A stretch of DNA of 64,000 nucleotides from Spirosoma lacussanchae (GCF_005870035.1 NZ_SWJG01000010.1:124001-188000), one strand, 5' to 3'; counted from the first letter of the stretch, positions 50,783 to 59,589 are shown. A program made the numbers and translations. Notes: generated by a model not told the origin, from the sequence alone.

Positions 50783-51910
50783 TCAGGCCCGTATGACCCG
50801 ACTGAAGGTAAGAGAAAGATCGAGCATAATCATTTTGGCGCGGGCATTCCGCTCCAGGTGATAGGCCGCTTCATTGAGGTCAGCTACAATCCGTTCGATA
50901 TGATCGATAGTTAGTACTTTGGCAAAGTTCTTCACAAAGGCCATTTCATCGTCGGGCAAACGCAGCAATGCCCCGGCCCCCTGCTGCCACAGAAACAAAT
51001 CCCGGTAGAGCCGGATGCTGTAGTCGAACAGCCCTTTCTGCTTTTCCCTGCTGAAACCGTCGAACTGGTCGGCCTGTTTCACCAGTTTCATTAAATCCTG
51101 TTTGTAACAGTCGCGCATCCACTCGGCAAACCAGGCATGCTGCTCTGAAACAGCAACCCCGCCGGCTTCCTGCTGGCTCAGCCGCAGTCCTTCGGCCAGG
51201 TTGCCATCGGCCAGGTAGGCCACGCGCCGGGCAGTGGTTTCGTCGAGGTTGAGCTGCTGGCGCAGGTAGGTGGCCACCTCCTCATCCGTAAACGCCCGCA
51301 CGGCTACCCGCTGCGTACGCGATAGAATCGTGATGAGCAGCTTGTCGGGCTGGTTGGTAACGAGCAGAAACAGGGTCTGGGCGGGTGGTTCTTCCAGCAC
51401 CTTCAGCAGGGCGTTGGCCGAAGCGACGTTCATCAGCTCGGGCAGCCAGATCAGCATGATCTTGTACGCCCCTTCGTAGGATTTGAGCGACAGTTTCTGG
51501 AGAATAGTACGCGCTTCTTCGGCCGAAATATTGCCCTGTTTGTTATCGCCCCCCATGGTAGCGAGCCAGTCGGGCAGGGTTCGGTAGGGCCGGTCGAGCA
51601 GGAACTTACGCCAGTCGGCGAGGTACGTTTCGGAGGTTTTCCCTTTTCCCAGGTTGGCCACCGGAAACACCATGTGCAGATCGGGATGCACCAGCTTCTG
51701 GATCTTGACGCAGGATGCGCACCGGCCGCAGGCATCCTGGGGCTGTTTGTCTTCGCAGTTGACGTACTGAGCCAGCGCCAGGGCCAGCGCCAGGTTGGCG
51801 CCCCCCACGGGCCCATCGAACAGCAGTGCGTGGGCCAGGTGGTTGGTTTGCACCGCCCGCAGCAGCAGCTGTTTGGTGTCGTCGTGACCGATGATGTCGG
51901 AGAATTGCAT
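50783..51910 (-). CDS. holB: DNA polymerase III delta' subunit (clamp loader)
   Basis: 375 residues. N-terminal AAA+ part: FSDIIGHDDTKQLLLRAVQTNHLAHALLFDGPVGG; the Walker A lacks the usual GKT (GPVGGANL), as in non-hydrolysing delta' subunits. A zinc-binding cluster CEDKQPQDACGRCASC is present, then LLKVLEEPPAQTLFLLVTNQ with sensor 1 and LSRTQRVAVRAF in place of the SRC motif. The C-terminal collar domain is helical. Delta' helps load the sliding clamp. It begins 3 bp after the glmU-like gene ends, so the two are one transcript. Confidence 0.93.
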   Translation of the reverse strand: MQFSDIIGHDDTKQLLLRAVQTNHLAHALLFDGPVGGANLALALALAQYVNCEDKQPQDACGRCASCVKIQKLVHPDLHMVFPVANLGKGKTSETYLADWRKFLLDRPYRTLPDWLATMGGDNKQGNISAEEARTILQKLSLKSYEGAYKIMLIWLPELMNVASANALLKVLEEPPAQTLFLLVTNQPDKLLITILSRTQRVAVRAFTDEEVATYLRQQLNLDETTARRVAYLADGNLAEGLRLSQQEAGGVAVSEQHAWFAEWMRDCYKQDLMKLVKQADQFDGFSREKQKGLFDYSIRLYRDLFLWQQGAGALLRLPDDEMAFVKNFAKVLTIDHIERIVADLNEAAYHLERNARAKMIMLDLSLTFSRVIRA

Positions 51911-51913
51911 GGC

Positions 51914-53131
51914 TCAGTACGAACGGTCCAAACCGTCTGACAAGGCATAGATGGTTCGCAGCATAGTTTCGTCTACGTCGTCGAAGGCCCGATTCCGGCG
52001 CGAGAAGGCTTCGCGCGCGACCTGCAGGGCTTTCTCGATCCGGTAGGTTGCGAAACCGGTGTCGGCCCCGCCCCACGAAAACGACGGGATGTGTTTCGGC
52101 TGAAAGCCTCCGCCATACACGTTGGCGCTGACGCCCACCACCGTACCGGTGTTGAACATGGTGCTGATACCGGCTTTGGTAAAATCGCCCATCATCAGAC
52201 CACAGAAAATCCGGCCCGTATCTTCGAGCTGGCCCGTGGCGTAGGAATGAAGCTTAACGTTGCTGTAGTCGTTTTTGAGGTTCGAGTTATTGACGTTGGC
52301 ACCGAGGTTGCACCACTCGCCCACCACCGAATTACCCAGAAACCCATCGTGTGCTTTGTTGCTGTAACCGAAAAAAATGGAGTTACCAACCTCCCCGCCT
52401 ACTTTGCAGCCCGGCCCGATGGTGGTGTTGGAACGCATCTTGGCGCCCCAGTTAACGGTCGAGTCCTCCCCGAGCGCAAACGGCCCGATAACGACCGACC
52501 CTTCGCTGATGGTGGCGTCACGACCAATGTAGATCGGCCCGCCTTCGGCGTTCAGGATGGAAGCCCGTACCGTAGCACCGGGCTCGATGAATATATTCTC
52601 GGGAGCGTAGCAGCGGGTAAACGGATCGGTCAGGGGGGTCGACGCCCGACCGGCGGTGATGCGGGCATAGTCGGCCCGAATCTGATCGCCGTTGTTGACG
52701 AAGATGTCCCACAGGTGCCGCACAATGGTGAGCGGATCAGCGCCTGGATTCGCCACGAAGGTATGCGTATGCTGGGGCAGTGCCGTCAGCTGCGACGCAT
52801 CAGTGGCGGTATGTTCGGTACGCAGTGCCAGCAGTAACCCGCTGGGAGCGATCAGACTGTCGCCGATCTGCATCGAATCCAGCCGTTCTACCAGGGCCGT
52901 TGTGGGGCAGACCGCCCCGTTTACGTACAGATTGTCGGAACCGGCCTGTTGCGGAAACCGGGCCTGCAGATACGGCTCCGTCAGGTACGATGGCGTCTGG
53001 CCCAGTATATCGCCCCATTTTTCGGCCAGCGTCCGGATGCCGATCCGGATACCCGCTACCGGCCGGGTAAACGTAAACGGCAGCAGCGAGGTGCGGATAG
53101 CTGCGTCGTCGAATAAGATTAGATTGGACAT
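51914..53131 (-). CDS. GlmU-like sugar nucleotidyl transferase of the Bacteroidetes type (TIGR03991-like)
   Basis: 405 residues. N-terminal part starts LILFDDAAIRTSLLPFTFTRPVAGIRIG, the degenerate nucleotidyltransferase region of the alternative GlmU family. From about residue 185 there are hexapeptide repeats forming a left-handed beta helix (IFIEPGATVRASILNAEGGPIYIGRD, ISEGSVVIGPFALGEDSTVNWG, MRSNTTIGPGCKVGGEVGNSIFFGYS). It probably makes UDP-GlcNAc for peptidoglycan and lipopolysaccharide. First gene of a run that continues with holB, rimB and rimK. Confidence 0.88.
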   Translation of the reverse strand: MSNLILFDDAAIRTSLLPFTFTRPVAGIRIGIRTLAEKWGDILGQTPSYLTEPYLQARFPQQAGSDNLYVNGAVCPTTALVERLDSMQIGDSLIAPSGLLLALRTEHTATDASQLTALPQHTHTFVANPGADPLTIVRHLWDIFVNNGDQIRADYARITAGRASTPLTDPFTRCYAPENIFIEPGATVRASILNAEGGPIYIGRDATISEGSVVIGPFALGEDSTVNWGAKMRSNTTIGPGCKVGGEVGNSIFFGYSNKAHDGFLGNSVVGEWCNLGANVNNSNLKNDYSNVKLHSYATGQLEDTGRIFCGLMMGDFTKAGISTMFNTGTVVGVSANVYGGGFQPKHIPSFSWGGADTGFATYRIEKALQVAREAFSRRNRAFDDVDETMLRTIYALSDGLDRSY

Positions 53132-53248
53132 TACTTTGCGTAATCTGGCGGCAAATATGGCGGCTTAATTCAATTTTGTCGTTCCGTAGAAAAAGTAATC
53201 TTCGCTAAGGGCAAGACATTCCTGCCTGTGTAACATGTTCTGACCCGA

Positions 53249-54361
53249 GTGAACAACGAACAACCGAACCTGGACCGTATCATTCTGCATATTGCCCAGC
53301 GGCAGGAGGCAACCGGTTTGTTTCCGGCCATCCGGCATAATTCGACCCTGGGGTACAGGCGGGCCGATACCAACGTTTTTTTTACGGCCGTTACCCTGTT
53401 CACCCTTCAGCAAATATACCCCGCCTGTTCGCCCGAATCGCAGCAACAGATTGACCGGATGCTGACGCGGGCCCGGGCGGCTTACTCCCGGTTCCGCAAC
53501 AAAGATGGGCTCGACACCTTTAATTTCTGGCCTACGCGCCCCTCGCAGCACTTCCCCAACGGCTACCTGTTCCGCCACTTCGACCATTTCCGCATTCCCG
53601 ACGATATTGACGATACGGCCATGGTTTACCTCACCGAGCCGCGAACAGGTCCTGAGGCCCACTGGCTAAAGAACAAGCTCAGCCAGCACGCCAACCTGGC
53701 CGACCCGGGCGGACGGGGGCCTGGCCTGCCCCGACAACAGATTCGTACGACCTACCCCGACTACCGCGATTTGCGGGTGTATTCGACCTGGTTCGGCAAG
53801 ACCATGCCCATCGACTTCGATGCCTGTGCGTTGAGTAACCTGCTTTACTGTATTTACCAGTACGACTTGCCCCGCAACCAGAACGACGCCGACTCACTGA
53901 CCTACCTGCGGCATATCGTAGAGTCGGGCCGGTACGTAGCCGATCCGTTTCGCTGCGCTCCGCATTACGCCCGCACCTCACTCATCATTTACCACCTGGC
54001 CCGCTTCATGGCCGCTTTCTCTCCGCCCGAGCTGGCGCCCATCCGCCCCCGGCTCGTTGCCGACGCCTGCCAACTCCTGGTACAAACCCGCAATCGGCTC
54101 GACCGGCTGGTGCTCTGTACCTCCCTGCTCCGGCTCGGCAGTCCGGCGCCCCCCGTCGATCTAACCAGCCTTGACAACGATATCAGCGGCTTCCATTTTT
54201 TCATTGCCGGCATGCTGACGGCTTACGAACAACCCTGGTTACGCCGGTGGGCCAACCGGCCCATTACCCAGATGCGCTGGCAGTGCGACGCCCACAGCTG
54301 GGCACTGGTCGCGGAGTATATCTGCCTAACAGCCAGGCAGTCTACGCGGCAAAAACAGTAG
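53249..54361 (+). CDS. Protein of unknown function with a DxDDTA motif (class II terpene cyclase-like signature)
   Basis: 370 residues with a GTG start at 53249; upstream in frame only a CTG remains before a stop at 53231, so GTG is the best choice. The notable motif is PDDIDDTAMVYL, with D119-I-D121-D122-T-A-M. The pattern DxDDTA is the proton-donating signature of class II diterpene cyclases and squalene-hopene cyclases. The rest is predicted helical and Arg/His-rich (FNFWPTRPSQHFPNGY, RVYSTWFGKTMPIDFDACAL), compatible with an alpha/alpha barrel, but I see no QW repeats and the length is below cyclase size. No terpene or prenyl gene is adjacent. Function unassigned. Confidence 0.7.
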   Translation: MNNEQPNLDRIILHIAQRQEATGLFPAIRHNSTLGYRRADTNVFFTAVTLFTLQQIYPACSPESQQQIDRMLTRARAAYSRFRNKDGLDTFNFWPTRPSQHFPNGYLFRHFDHFRIPDDIDDTAMVYLTEPRTGPEAHWLKNKLSQHANLADPGGRGPGLPRQQIRTTYPDYRDLRVYSTWFGKTMPIDFDACALSNLLYCIYQYDLPRNQNDADSLTYLRHIVESGRYVADPFRCAPHYARTSLIIYHLARFMAAFSPPELAPIRPRLVADACQLLVQTRNRLDRLVLCTSLLRLGSPAPPVDLTSLDNDISGFHFFIAGMLTAYEQPWLRRWANRPITQMRWQCDAHSWALVAEYICLTARQSTRQKQ

Positions 54362-54395
54362 TTAGCCAGTCAGCTCGTGCACTAGTCCGGTCTCC

Positions 54396-55160
54396 TTAAA
54401 GGCTCATACCGCCGTCAACAAAGATCGTTTGCCCGGTTATGTACCGCCCCGCTTCGGAGCAGAGCAGGAGTGCCATACCCGCAATGTCGTTGGGTTGGCC
54501 CATCTCGCCCAGCGGAATCTGCATACGCTGGGCAATGTGTTCGGGTACCTCCGGCGTCGGTTCGTCGGTACGGGGCGTTTCGATCACCCCCGGCGACAGA
54601 TTATTGACCGTAATAGATTGACTGGCCAGCTGAAGCGCCAGATTCCGAACCATGTTGGCCACCGCGGCTTTGGTACCCGCGTATACGATCATGGACGGGT
54701 GCGGCTTCTCTTCCTGTACGCTACCGATGGTCAGGATACGACCCCAGCCGCGATCAGCCATATCGGCCACGAACCGCTGGGTGATCAGCAGCGTCGATTT
54801 CCAGTTGGCGTTCACCTGCCGGTCAAATTCGTCGGCGTCGGTATCTTCCCACTCGTCGGGCAGCTGGATCGAGGCATTCAGCACCAGAATATCGATCGGG
54901 CCAAGCGCCTGACGGGCCTGGTCGTACAGCTGATCGGCCGCATCGGGCCGGAGCAGATCGACCCCAATGGCTTCGCTCCTAACCCCCAGCTGCCGTATTT
55001 GCCCCACAACCTGCTGCGCTTCGTCGTCGCCTTTGCGGTTATGAACGAGTACGTTGGCCCCAAACTCGGCCAGCGCGAGCGCAATGGCCTGACCAATTCC
55101 CTGACTGGAGCCCGTGACAAGGGCGTTTTTCCCGGATAGATGTAAGAGGTCCCTGATCAT
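54396..55160 (-). CDS. Short-chain dehydrogenase/reductase (SDR)
   Basis: 254 residues from the ATG at 55160; a further upstream start would add 31 residues ahead of the Rossmann fold. The NAD(P) loop is ALVTGSSQGIGQAIALAL, then LVLNASIQLPDEW (NAG-like), the catalytic Ser in LTIGSVQEEKPHPS and Tyr-Lys in IVYAGTKAAV, and a C-terminal SPGVIETPRTDEP and GRYITGQTIFVDGGM. Classical SDR of the FabG/sugar dehydrogenase type; substrate not visible. Convergent with the DxDDTA gene (34 bp apart), no terminator hairpin seen between them. Confidence 0.93.
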   Translation of the reverse strand: MIRDLLHLSGKNALVTGSSQGIGQAIALALAEFGANVLVHNRKGDDEAQQVVGQIRQLGVRSEAIGVDLLRPDAADQLYDQARQALGPIDILVLNASIQLPDEWEDTDADEFDRQVNANWKSTLLITQRFVADMADRGWGRILTIGSVQEEKPHPSMIVYAGTKAAVANMVRNLALQLASQSITVNNLSPGVIETPRTDEPTPEVPEHIAQRMQIPLGEMGQPNDIAGMALLLCSEAGRYITGQTIFVDGGMSL

Positions 55161-55308
55161 ATCGTTAAAAAGGGCCGAAGCCGAAGCCCGGGCCGGTAGG
55201 AATGATGTTGATTGATTCACCAAAACCGGGCTTGTAACGCGCCGGTACCGCATAAACTACAAACCACAGCGCGCAGCTCTGTTAAAATTAGCTAACGTTC
55301 TGCTGTGG

Positions 55309-55338
55309 CTAGTAGGTCTTGGGCTAGTAGGTCTTGGT
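55309..55338. repeat. 15-bp tandem duplication at the end of the ChaN gene
   Basis: CTAGTAGGTCTTGGG (55309-55323) is followed directly by CTAGTAGGTCTTGGT (55324-55338). On the minus strand the second unit encodes the last codons TKTY and the TAG stop; the first repeats the stop in the same frame downstream, because 15 is a multiple of three. A recent slippage duplication is the likely origin. Confidence 0.8.
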
Positions 55339-56211
55339 CATATCGGCCGGAATGGCAATGACAAAATCGGCCAGGTTCCGGTTGTCCGACGCCGGCTTGT
55401 CGGGGTCCAGCATCTCAACCGACGAGATCGTCAGGATGCGCAGGCTAGGCTGCTGCTGCCGAAGGTACCAGACAATACCTTCAAAGTTTTTGGAGTGGTA
55501 ATCGCCGTTGATATGTAGCAGGGTCTGGCCCGGCTGGCGGTTCTGCCGGATAAAATGGGCCATTGTCGCATCTTTGATGGCCTGTGCCCGCGCAAAATTG
55601 GCGGCCCGGTCGCCGGTAGCGCCGTGGGCCGCGTTGGTCCCCATCATGTCGAGCATGGCACGGTAGCCGGGCAGGGTCAGATCGACGGTCAGCGGCAGCG
55701 GGGCCATCTGTCGTTTAGCGTCGGCGGGCAGGGTGTCGAGGGCAGCCAGGCCCTGCCGCGATACCAGACTGGCGTACCGGCGGGGTACGTTCGTGGCCAC
55801 GAACGGAATCTTCTGCTCACGGGCTATATCGACAATGGGTTTGTAATCCGTGTCGAAGTTGGGCCAGAGCCGCGCCTGTCCGGCCAGTTCCTTAGCGGTG
55901 GTTTTGCCCTGTACGTAATCGCTGAGGGCGGCCTGGTTGTCAGTTTCGAACATCTCGGCGCCCAGCACCAGCGCGCCTTTTTTCTGCGCCACCAGGTCTT
56001 TGGCCAGCTGTAGTTCCAGCCAGTGACAGATCGGGTTGTTATGCAGTTCGCCAAACAGGATCACATCGGCGTCGGCCGCCTGCCGCAGCAGTTTGGCGTA
56101 CGTTGTCGATTTCAGCCGGGCGTCGTAGAGCTGATAAGCTGGTTTGTCGGGCCGGAAAGCAACACCCAGCAGGCAAAGTAGAAAGAGCGAAAAGCGCAGG
56201 CGAAGTAGCAT
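55324..56211 (-). CDS. ChaN-family haem/iron-regulated lipoprotein-like protein
   Basis: 295 residues from the ATG at 56211; an upstream reading adds 56 residues without any signal character. A signal peptide (MLLRLRFSLFLLCLLGVAF) lacks a clean lipobox Cys. Family segments: ADVILFGELHNNPICHWLELQL near the start, VLGAEMFETDNQAALSDYV, PIVDIAREQKIPFVATNVPRRY, and HFIRQNRQPGQTLLHINGDYH with the HxxxH-like end. ChaN binds haem as a dimer in Campylobacter and is iron-regulated. A role in haem/iron handling is inferred from the family. Confidence 0.85.
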   Translation of the reverse strand: MLLRLRFSLFLLCLLGVAFRPDKPAYQLYDARLKSTTYAKLLRQAADADVILFGELHNNPICHWLELQLAKDLVAQKKGALVLGAEMFETDNQAALSDYVQGKTTAKELAGQARLWPNFDTDYKPIVDIAREQKIPFVATNVPRRYASLVSRQGLAALDTLPADAKRQMAPLPLTVDLTLPGYRAMLDMMGTNAAHGATGDRAANFARAQAIKDATMAHFIRQNRQPGQTLLHINGDYHSKNFEGIVWYLRQQQPSLRILTISSVEMLDPDKPASDNRNLADFVIAIPADMTKTY

Positions 56212-56360
56212 GGCAGCGTGTTGTGATGGGGCCAGGTGGCCTGTCCCTCTAACTAATCTGCCCGATAATAAGTTGACAACCCCTTGCGAACAAAGCCGGC
56301 CCGTAACTAATTTAGGAGACGAGTGGTTACGTCTCTGCCCGTCAACACCTTCGTTTTCCC

Positions 56361-57752
56361 ATGCCTGTATTCGATACACTTCGCGCGTTTCCGGTTTTTG
56401 AACACGTGCCTTCCGACCAGTTGCAATGGGTCATTGACCGGGCCGAAGAAGCCACCTTTACGGCCAATGAGCCCATCAACAAAACCGGCGATCCAATCGA
56501 CCATCTGATGCTGGTCATGACCGGCCGGGTCCGGATCGAATGGCCCAACGGCGATGACATCGCGCTGTACGAACCCCAGTCGGTGTTGGGGGTACTGCCG
56601 TTCTCCAGACTCGTCAAAGCCATGGGTCAGGTCGTGGCCGACGAACCAACGCACACTCTCTTACTCCACCGCAGCCATTTCCGCGAGCTAGCCCACGCCT
56701 GTTACGAACTGACCGAAGCGCTGGTTCATCAGATGACCACCCGCGTTCGGGACTTTACGCGGCAGGCGCAGCAGAACGAAAAAATGGCTTCCCTCGGCCG
56801 GCTGTCGGCGGGTCTGGCCCATGAGCTGAACAACCCCGTAGCCGCCGTTGTCCGATCGGCCGATACGCTGAAAGAACACATGCGGGCTACCCCCGAGGCT
56901 TTTAAAGCCATCATGCACCTGAGCCTGACCAACGACCAGGTCGACTCGGTCAACGAACTCATCTTCAGAAAAATTGACCAGAAACCACCCGTGCTGACCA
57001 TGATGCAGCGCAGCAGTCTGGAAGATGAACTGACCGACTGGCTCGATGATCAGGGGATTGACGGCATTACTGACAGCTCGACGCTCGACCTGGCGGGGCC
57101 GCTGGTTGACTTTGGCTTCACCGCCGACGACCTGGACTGGATACTGGAACGCATCGGGGCTAAAAACCTGGCGGGTGTTGTGAGCTGGCTGGTCGATAAC
57201 CTTGTGACCGAAAAGCTGGTCCGGGACATCAGCGAAGCCTCCAAGCGCATTTCTACGCTGGTCGGCTCGATCAAGAATTACACCCACATGGACCGGGGCT
57301 CGGGTAAAACCGAGGTCGACCTGCCCGAAGGCGTTCGCTCGACCCTCGTTCTGCTCGACCATAAACTCAAAAGCAAACAGATCAGCGTAACGCTCGACTT
57401 CCCGCCCGACCTCCCGCCCGTCTGCGGCTGGCCGGGTGAGCTGAACCAGATCTGGACCAACCTCATCGATAATGCCGTCGATGCCCTGCCGGCAGGCGGT
57501 CAGCTGACCATCCGCAGCGCCGTAGATCGCAACGAGTTTGTTCTCACCAAAGTCATCGACAACGGTTCGGGGATTCCGGCCGATATTCAGGATAAAATAT
57601 TCGACCCGTTTTTTACGACCAAAGATATCGGCAAAGGTACTGGCCTCGGTCTCGACATTGTGCAGGGCATTATCCGACACCATAATGGATCGATCCACGT
57701 CCACTCCCAACCCGGCGAAACCGTTTTTTCGATCTGTCTTCCTATTCAATAA
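56361..57752 (+). CDS. Cyclic nucleotide-binding-like domain histidine kinase
   Basis: 463 residues. Residues 1-115 form a cNMP-type beta barrel (FPVFEHVPSDQLQWVIDRAEE, HLMLVMTGRVRIEWPNGDDI), but the phosphate-binding cassette lacks the usual GE...R pattern, so the ligand may differ. Then a long helix linker and HisKA with LSAGLAHELNNPVAA (H154), an inserted helical region (about 185-290), a second helical segment ISTLVGSIKNYTHMD, and HATPase_c with NQIWTNLIDNAVDAL, KVIDNGSGIP and GKGTGLGLDIV. No membrane segment, so it is a cytoplasmic sensor. It is followed 79 bp later by a receiver fused to a flavoenzyme, its evident partner. Confidence 0.92.
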   Translation: MPVFDTLRAFPVFEHVPSDQLQWVIDRAEEATFTANEPINKTGDPIDHLMLVMTGRVRIEWPNGDDIALYEPQSVLGVLPFSRLVKAMGQVVADEPTHTLLLHRSHFRELAHACYELTEALVHQMTTRVRDFTRQAQQNEKMASLGRLSAGLAHELNNPVAAVVRSADTLKEHMRATPEAFKAIMHLSLTNDQVDSVNELIFRKIDQKPPVLTMMQRSSLEDELTDWLDDQGIDGITDSSTLDLAGPLVDFGFTADDLDWILERIGAKNLAGVVSWLVDNLVTEKLVRDISEASKRISTLVGSIKNYTHMDRGSGKTEVDLPEGVRSTLVLLDHKLKSKQISVTLDFPPDLPPVCGWPGELNQIWTNLIDNAVDALPAGGQLTIRSAVDRNEFVLTKVIDNGSGIPADIQDKIFDPFFTTKDIGKGTGLGLDIVQGIIRHHNGSIHVHSQPGETVFSICLPIQ

Positions 57753-57831
57753 GCACATGATTACTTGAGCAAACAGGTATGAAACATGCTCAATCACGCA
57801 TTGGCTCATTCACTCAATCACTATCATTCGT

Positions 57832-59493
57832 ATGCGTCTGCCCATTATTCTCTCGATTGACGACGACCCACAGGTTCTTCAGGCCATCCAGCGTGATCTG
57901 CGGCAAAAATACCGGCGACAATACCGCATTCTCTGCACCGAATCGGCGCAGGAAGCCCTCGACTCGCTGACTGAACTCAGGAAAAAAGGGGAAGAAGTTG
58001 CCCTGTTCCTATCTGACCAACGCATGCCCGACATGACCGGCGTAGCGTTTCTGACGCAGGCCCGGCAGGTGTTCCCGAATGCCAAGCGCGCGCTGCTGAC
58101 GGCCTACTCCGACATCGACGCGGCTGTGCGAGCCATCAACGAGGTACAGCTGGACTATTACATTGCCAAACCCTGGGACCCACCCGAAGAGCGGCTCTAC
58201 CCCGTACTGGACGACCTCCTGAGCGACTGGCAGTCGAACCACCGGTCCGGCTTCGAGGGGTTAGCGCTAATTGGCTACCAGTTCTCTCCGCACTCACACG
58301 ACCTTAAAGATTTTTTGGCGGGCAACCTGTTCCCCTACCAGTGGCTCGACATCGAGAATAATCCCAAAGCGCAGGAACTGCTTACGCTGCACGGCCTGAC
58401 GCCCTCTGACCTGCCCGCCGTTGTGTTTGAAGATGGAACGGTACTGACCCAGCCCAGCCTCAGCGATGTCGGCGAAAAGCTCGGCCTGGTTCCCAAAGCA
58501 TCGCAGGAACTGTACGACCTGGCCATTATTGGCGCCGGACCGGCCGGGCTGGCAGCAGCTGTCTACGGCGGTTCTGAAGGGCTACGGACCATCCTGATCG
58601 ACAAGCGCGGCCCGGGTGGACAGGCGGGTACCAGCTCGCGCATCGAAAATTACCTCGGCTTCCCCAACGGCCTGAGCGGCAGCGACCTGACCCGCCGGGC
58701 CATTACCCAGGCGCAGCGCTTCGGCGTGGAGTTTCTGGCCCCCCAGGAGGTCGTCTCCATTAACTCGCGGGGGCAGTACAAAGACATCAACATGGCCGAC
58801 GGCAGCAAGGTCGTAGCGCGGGCGATCCTGCTCAGCACGGGAGTGTCGTACCATAAACTGGAGAACCCCAGCCTCGACCGGTTTACGGGGGCCGGTGTCT
58901 ACTACGGAGCCGCCACTACCGAAGCGTATGCCTTTAAAGGTAAGTCGGTTTATGTGGTAGGGGGCGGCAACTCGGCCGGGCAGGGCGCTATGTACCTGTC
59001 CCGAACGGCCTCGGAGGTATTTATCTGCATCCGTCGCCCCGACCTGACCGAAACCATGTCGCAGTACCTGATTGAGCAGATCGACCGAACGCCAAACATT
59101 ACCGTGCTGGGCTGTACGGAAGTGATCGAAGCTCTGGGCAAAGACCAGATGGAGTGCGTTGTGCTCGAGAACATGGATACCCACGAGCGCCAGACCGTTC
59201 CGGCCGCGGGGCTGTTCATCTTTATCGGCACCAAGCCCTATACTGACTGGATCGAGATGGACATCATCAAAGACCCCAAAGGCTTCATTGCCACCGGCCG
59301 GGATCTGGCCAAATACGCCGACTTCAAAAAAGTATGGCGACAGGCCCGCGAACCGTTCTCGCTCGAAACCTGCAGCCCCGGCATCTTTGCCGCAGGCGAC
59401 GTGCGGGCGGGAGCTATGAACCGCGTAGCCTCGGCCGTAGGGGAAGGCGCCATGGCGGTCAGCTTCGTCCATAAATACCTCGCCGAGAACTAA
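57832..59493 (+). CDS. Receiver domain fused to glutaredoxin-like and thioredoxin-reductase-like domains lacking the CxxC
   Basis: 553 residues in three parts. (1) REC domain 1-125: acid pocket D11/D12, phospho-Asp D62 in FLSDQRMPDMTG, switch T90, and K113 in YYIAKPWDPP, all intact. (2) A glutaredoxin-like middle 140-220 (LALIGYQFSPHSHDLKDFL, FPYQWLDIENNPKAQELL, LPAVVFEDGTVLTQPS) with no cysteine pair. (3) A TrxB-like flavoenzyme 228-550: FAD loop IIGAGPAGLAA (G234...G239), GPGGQAGTSSRIENYLGFP, NADPH loop VYVVGGGNSAGQGAMYL, and AAGDVRAGAMNRVASAVGEGAM. At the place where TrxB has CATC this protein has GAAT (359-362). So FAD and NADPH sites seem kept but the disulfide is gone. The family name in annotation is 'fused response regulator/thioredoxin-disulfide reductase'; its product or target is not known. 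Confidence 0.93.
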   Translation: MRLPIILSIDDDPQVLQAIQRDLRQKYRRQYRILCTESAQEALDSLTELRKKGEEVALFLSDQRMPDMTGVAFLTQARQVFPNAKRALLTAYSDIDAAVRAINEVQLDYYIAKPWDPPEERLYPVLDDLLSDWQSNHRSGFEGLALIGYQFSPHSHDLKDFLAGNLFPYQWLDIENNPKAQELLTLHGLTPSDLPAVVFEDGTVLTQPSLSDVGEKLGLVPKASQELYDLAIIGAGPAGLAAAVYGGSEGLRTILIDKRGPGGQAGTSSRIENYLGFPNGLSGSDLTRRAITQAQRFGVEFLAPQEVVSINSRGQYKDINMADGSKVVARAILLSTGVSYHKLENPSLDRFTGAGVYYGAATTEAYAFKGKSVYVVGGGNSAGQGAMYLSRTASEVFICIRRPDLTETMSQYLIEQIDRTPNITVLGCTEVIEALGKDQMECVVLENMDTHERQTVPAAGLFIFIGTKPYTDWIEMDIIKDPKGFIATGRDLAKYADFKKVWRQAREPFSLETCSPGIFAAGDVRAGAMNRVASAVGEGAMAVSFVHKYLAEN

Positions 59494-59518
59494 ACAGGCC
59501 AGGTCAGACACCTTTTGA

Positions 59519-59550
59519 TTGGTAATACCTACGGGCCCGTTGTACCTTTG
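59519..59550 (+). promoter_or_regulatory. Promoter for purM
   Basis: TTG (59519-59521), 21 bp, then TACCTTTG (59543-59550), an exact TAnnTTTG match with acceptable spacing. It lies 55 bp before the purM ATG. Confidence 0.5.
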
Positions 59551-59565
59551 GGTCGTTTTGTATCG

Positions 59566-59589
59566 ACAGCCACCTCCCGAGGTGGCTGT
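59566..59589 (+). promoter_or_regulatory. Hairpin in the purM leader
   Basis: ACAGCCACCTC (59566-59576) pairs perfectly with GAGGTGGCTGT (59579-59589) with a 2-base spacer. It is downstream of the promoter-like element and 16 bp before the ATG, so it would sit in the 5' leader, where it could limit ribosome access; a terminator of the flavoenzyme gene is the alternative reading. Confidence 0.5.

Noticed and set aside
56688..57809. 373-residue open frame antisense to the histidine kinase
   Set aside because: The kinase has a full set of HisKA and HATPase boxes. The antisense frame has no recognisable domain.
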